Of a DNA stretch of 64,000 nucleotides, positions 63,634 to 64,000 are shown piece after piece. Origin of the DNA: Sphingomonas crusticola (lineage in GTDB: Bacteria > Pseudomonadota > Alphaproteobacteria > Sphingomonadales > Sphingomonadaceae); NCBI RefSeq assembly GCF_003391115.1, contig NZ_QTJP01000001.1, positions 1,798,001 to 1,862,000 on the forward strand. The letters are read 5' to 3'. The position numbers were made by a program, and so were the translations under genes. The notes under the pieces are model-generated. The model did not search any database. It was not told the origin of the DNA and worked only from the letters and a program-made list of their open reading frames with translations. Position 1 is the first letter of the stretch, and each line of letters begins with the position of its first letter.

Positions 63634-64000
63634 ATGGCTAAGCACACCATGAACAAGACATTGGCGGCGTTCGGACTTGCGGCATGCGGTGCTGCCTCAT
63701 TGGCGCTGGCGTCGTGCAGCCGCCAGCCGCCGGAAACGGCGCCGCTTGCCGGCGCGCGTATCGGCGGCCCGTTCACGCTGACCGATCAGGACGGCAAAAG
63801 CTTCTCCAGCACCGCGCTGGAGGGCCGCTATCGGATCGTCTATTTCGGTTACACTTTCTGTCCCGATGCCTGCCCGACCGACATGCAGGTGCTGGGCAAG
63901 GCGATGCGCCAGTTCGATGCCAGCGATCCGAAAAGGTCGGCCAAGGTCCAGCCGATCTTCATCTCGGTCGATCCCGCGCGCGACACCCCGGCCGCGCTCA
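63634..64000 (+). CDS. SCO1/SenC-type copper chaperone, N-terminal part (cut by window edge)
   Basis: Thioredoxin-fold protein that delivers copper to cytochrome c oxidase. An N-terminal lipoprotein-like signal (LALASCSRQ, possible lipobox cysteine) leads into GGPFTLTDQDGKSFSSTAL and YFGYTFCPDACPTDMQV with the copper-binding CPDAC pair; FISVDPARDTP follows. The start may be ATG 63634 or ATG 63649. The protein is incomplete at 64000. It is divergent from the ankyrin gene. Confidence 0.9.
   Translation, partial: MAKHTMNKTLAAFGLAACGAASLALASCSRQPPETAPLAGARIGGPFTLTDQDGKSFSSTALEGRYRIVYFGYTFCPDACPTDMQVLGKAMRQFDASDPKRSAKVQPIFISVDPARDTPAAL

Overview
The window is a 64 kb stretch of GC-rich bacterial chromosome, very probably from an alphaproteobacterium of the Sphingomonadales (Sphingomonas or a close relative). 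The support is the alphaproteobacterial order hemE / origin / PPDK-regulator / maf / aroE / coaE / dnaQ, the GTTC-N7-GTTC type of LexA box, the fused transaldolase-phosphoglucose isomerase, short-form HisG, MmcB, DUF1491, and dispersed palindromic intergenic repeats. No rRNA, tRNA, CRISPR array or intact insertion sequence was seen.

Left part (1-10 kb). A minus-strand run of central carbon genes (tkt, tal-pgi fusion, gnd, start of zwf, with rpiA upstream) covers the pentose phosphate pathway and the entry to Entner-Doudoroff. It is followed by a TauE/SafE exporter overlapping a TIGR02186 membrane protein. Next (9-31 kb) is a mosaic of housekeeping and accessory genes: a gloA / nitronate monooxygenase / gloB operon, an acyl-CoA ligase, gamma-glutamyltransferase, pyrD and uvrA. 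uvrA has a LexA box and a 120-bp palindromic repeat inserted in frame. A conspicuously AT-rich foreign gene (22968-23870) encodes a nucleoside-deoxyribosyltransferase-like protein and is the best candidate for an undescribed, possibly defensive, function. A quinone-oxidoreductase gene nearby is broken by two apparent 1-base deletions.

Middle part (28-46 kb). This holds secreted and envelope proteins (a BamE-like pair), a three-gene unit of unknown function with a YozE-like domain, a deacetylase, several very small stress or envelope proteins, hisG-hisD-nusB, the bifunctional (p)ppGpp enzyme Rsh, and an iron-uptake unit (TonB-dependent receptor, SEL1 protein, PiuC-type dioxygenase, PepSY protein) behind a Fur-like site.

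Right part (46-64 kb). This is the replication-origin neighbourhood: parB-parA-rsmG-mnmG-mnmE with two parS sites inside the cluster, then rho, hemJ-hemE, a 312-bp gap with the properties of oriC (AT-rich stretch, degenerate DnaA boxes, four GANTC sites), and the plus-strand genes for the PPDK regulator, maf, aroE, coaE, dnaQ, hpf, ptsN, a DUF1491 protein and mmcB (the last with its own LexA box). An ankyrin-repeat gene and the start of a SCO1-type copper chaperone close the window.

At least ten paired-arm palindromic repeats of two sequence types lie in the intergenic gaps, plus the one inside uvrA. Frequent 1-4 base stop/start overlaps show tight, probably translationally coupled operons.
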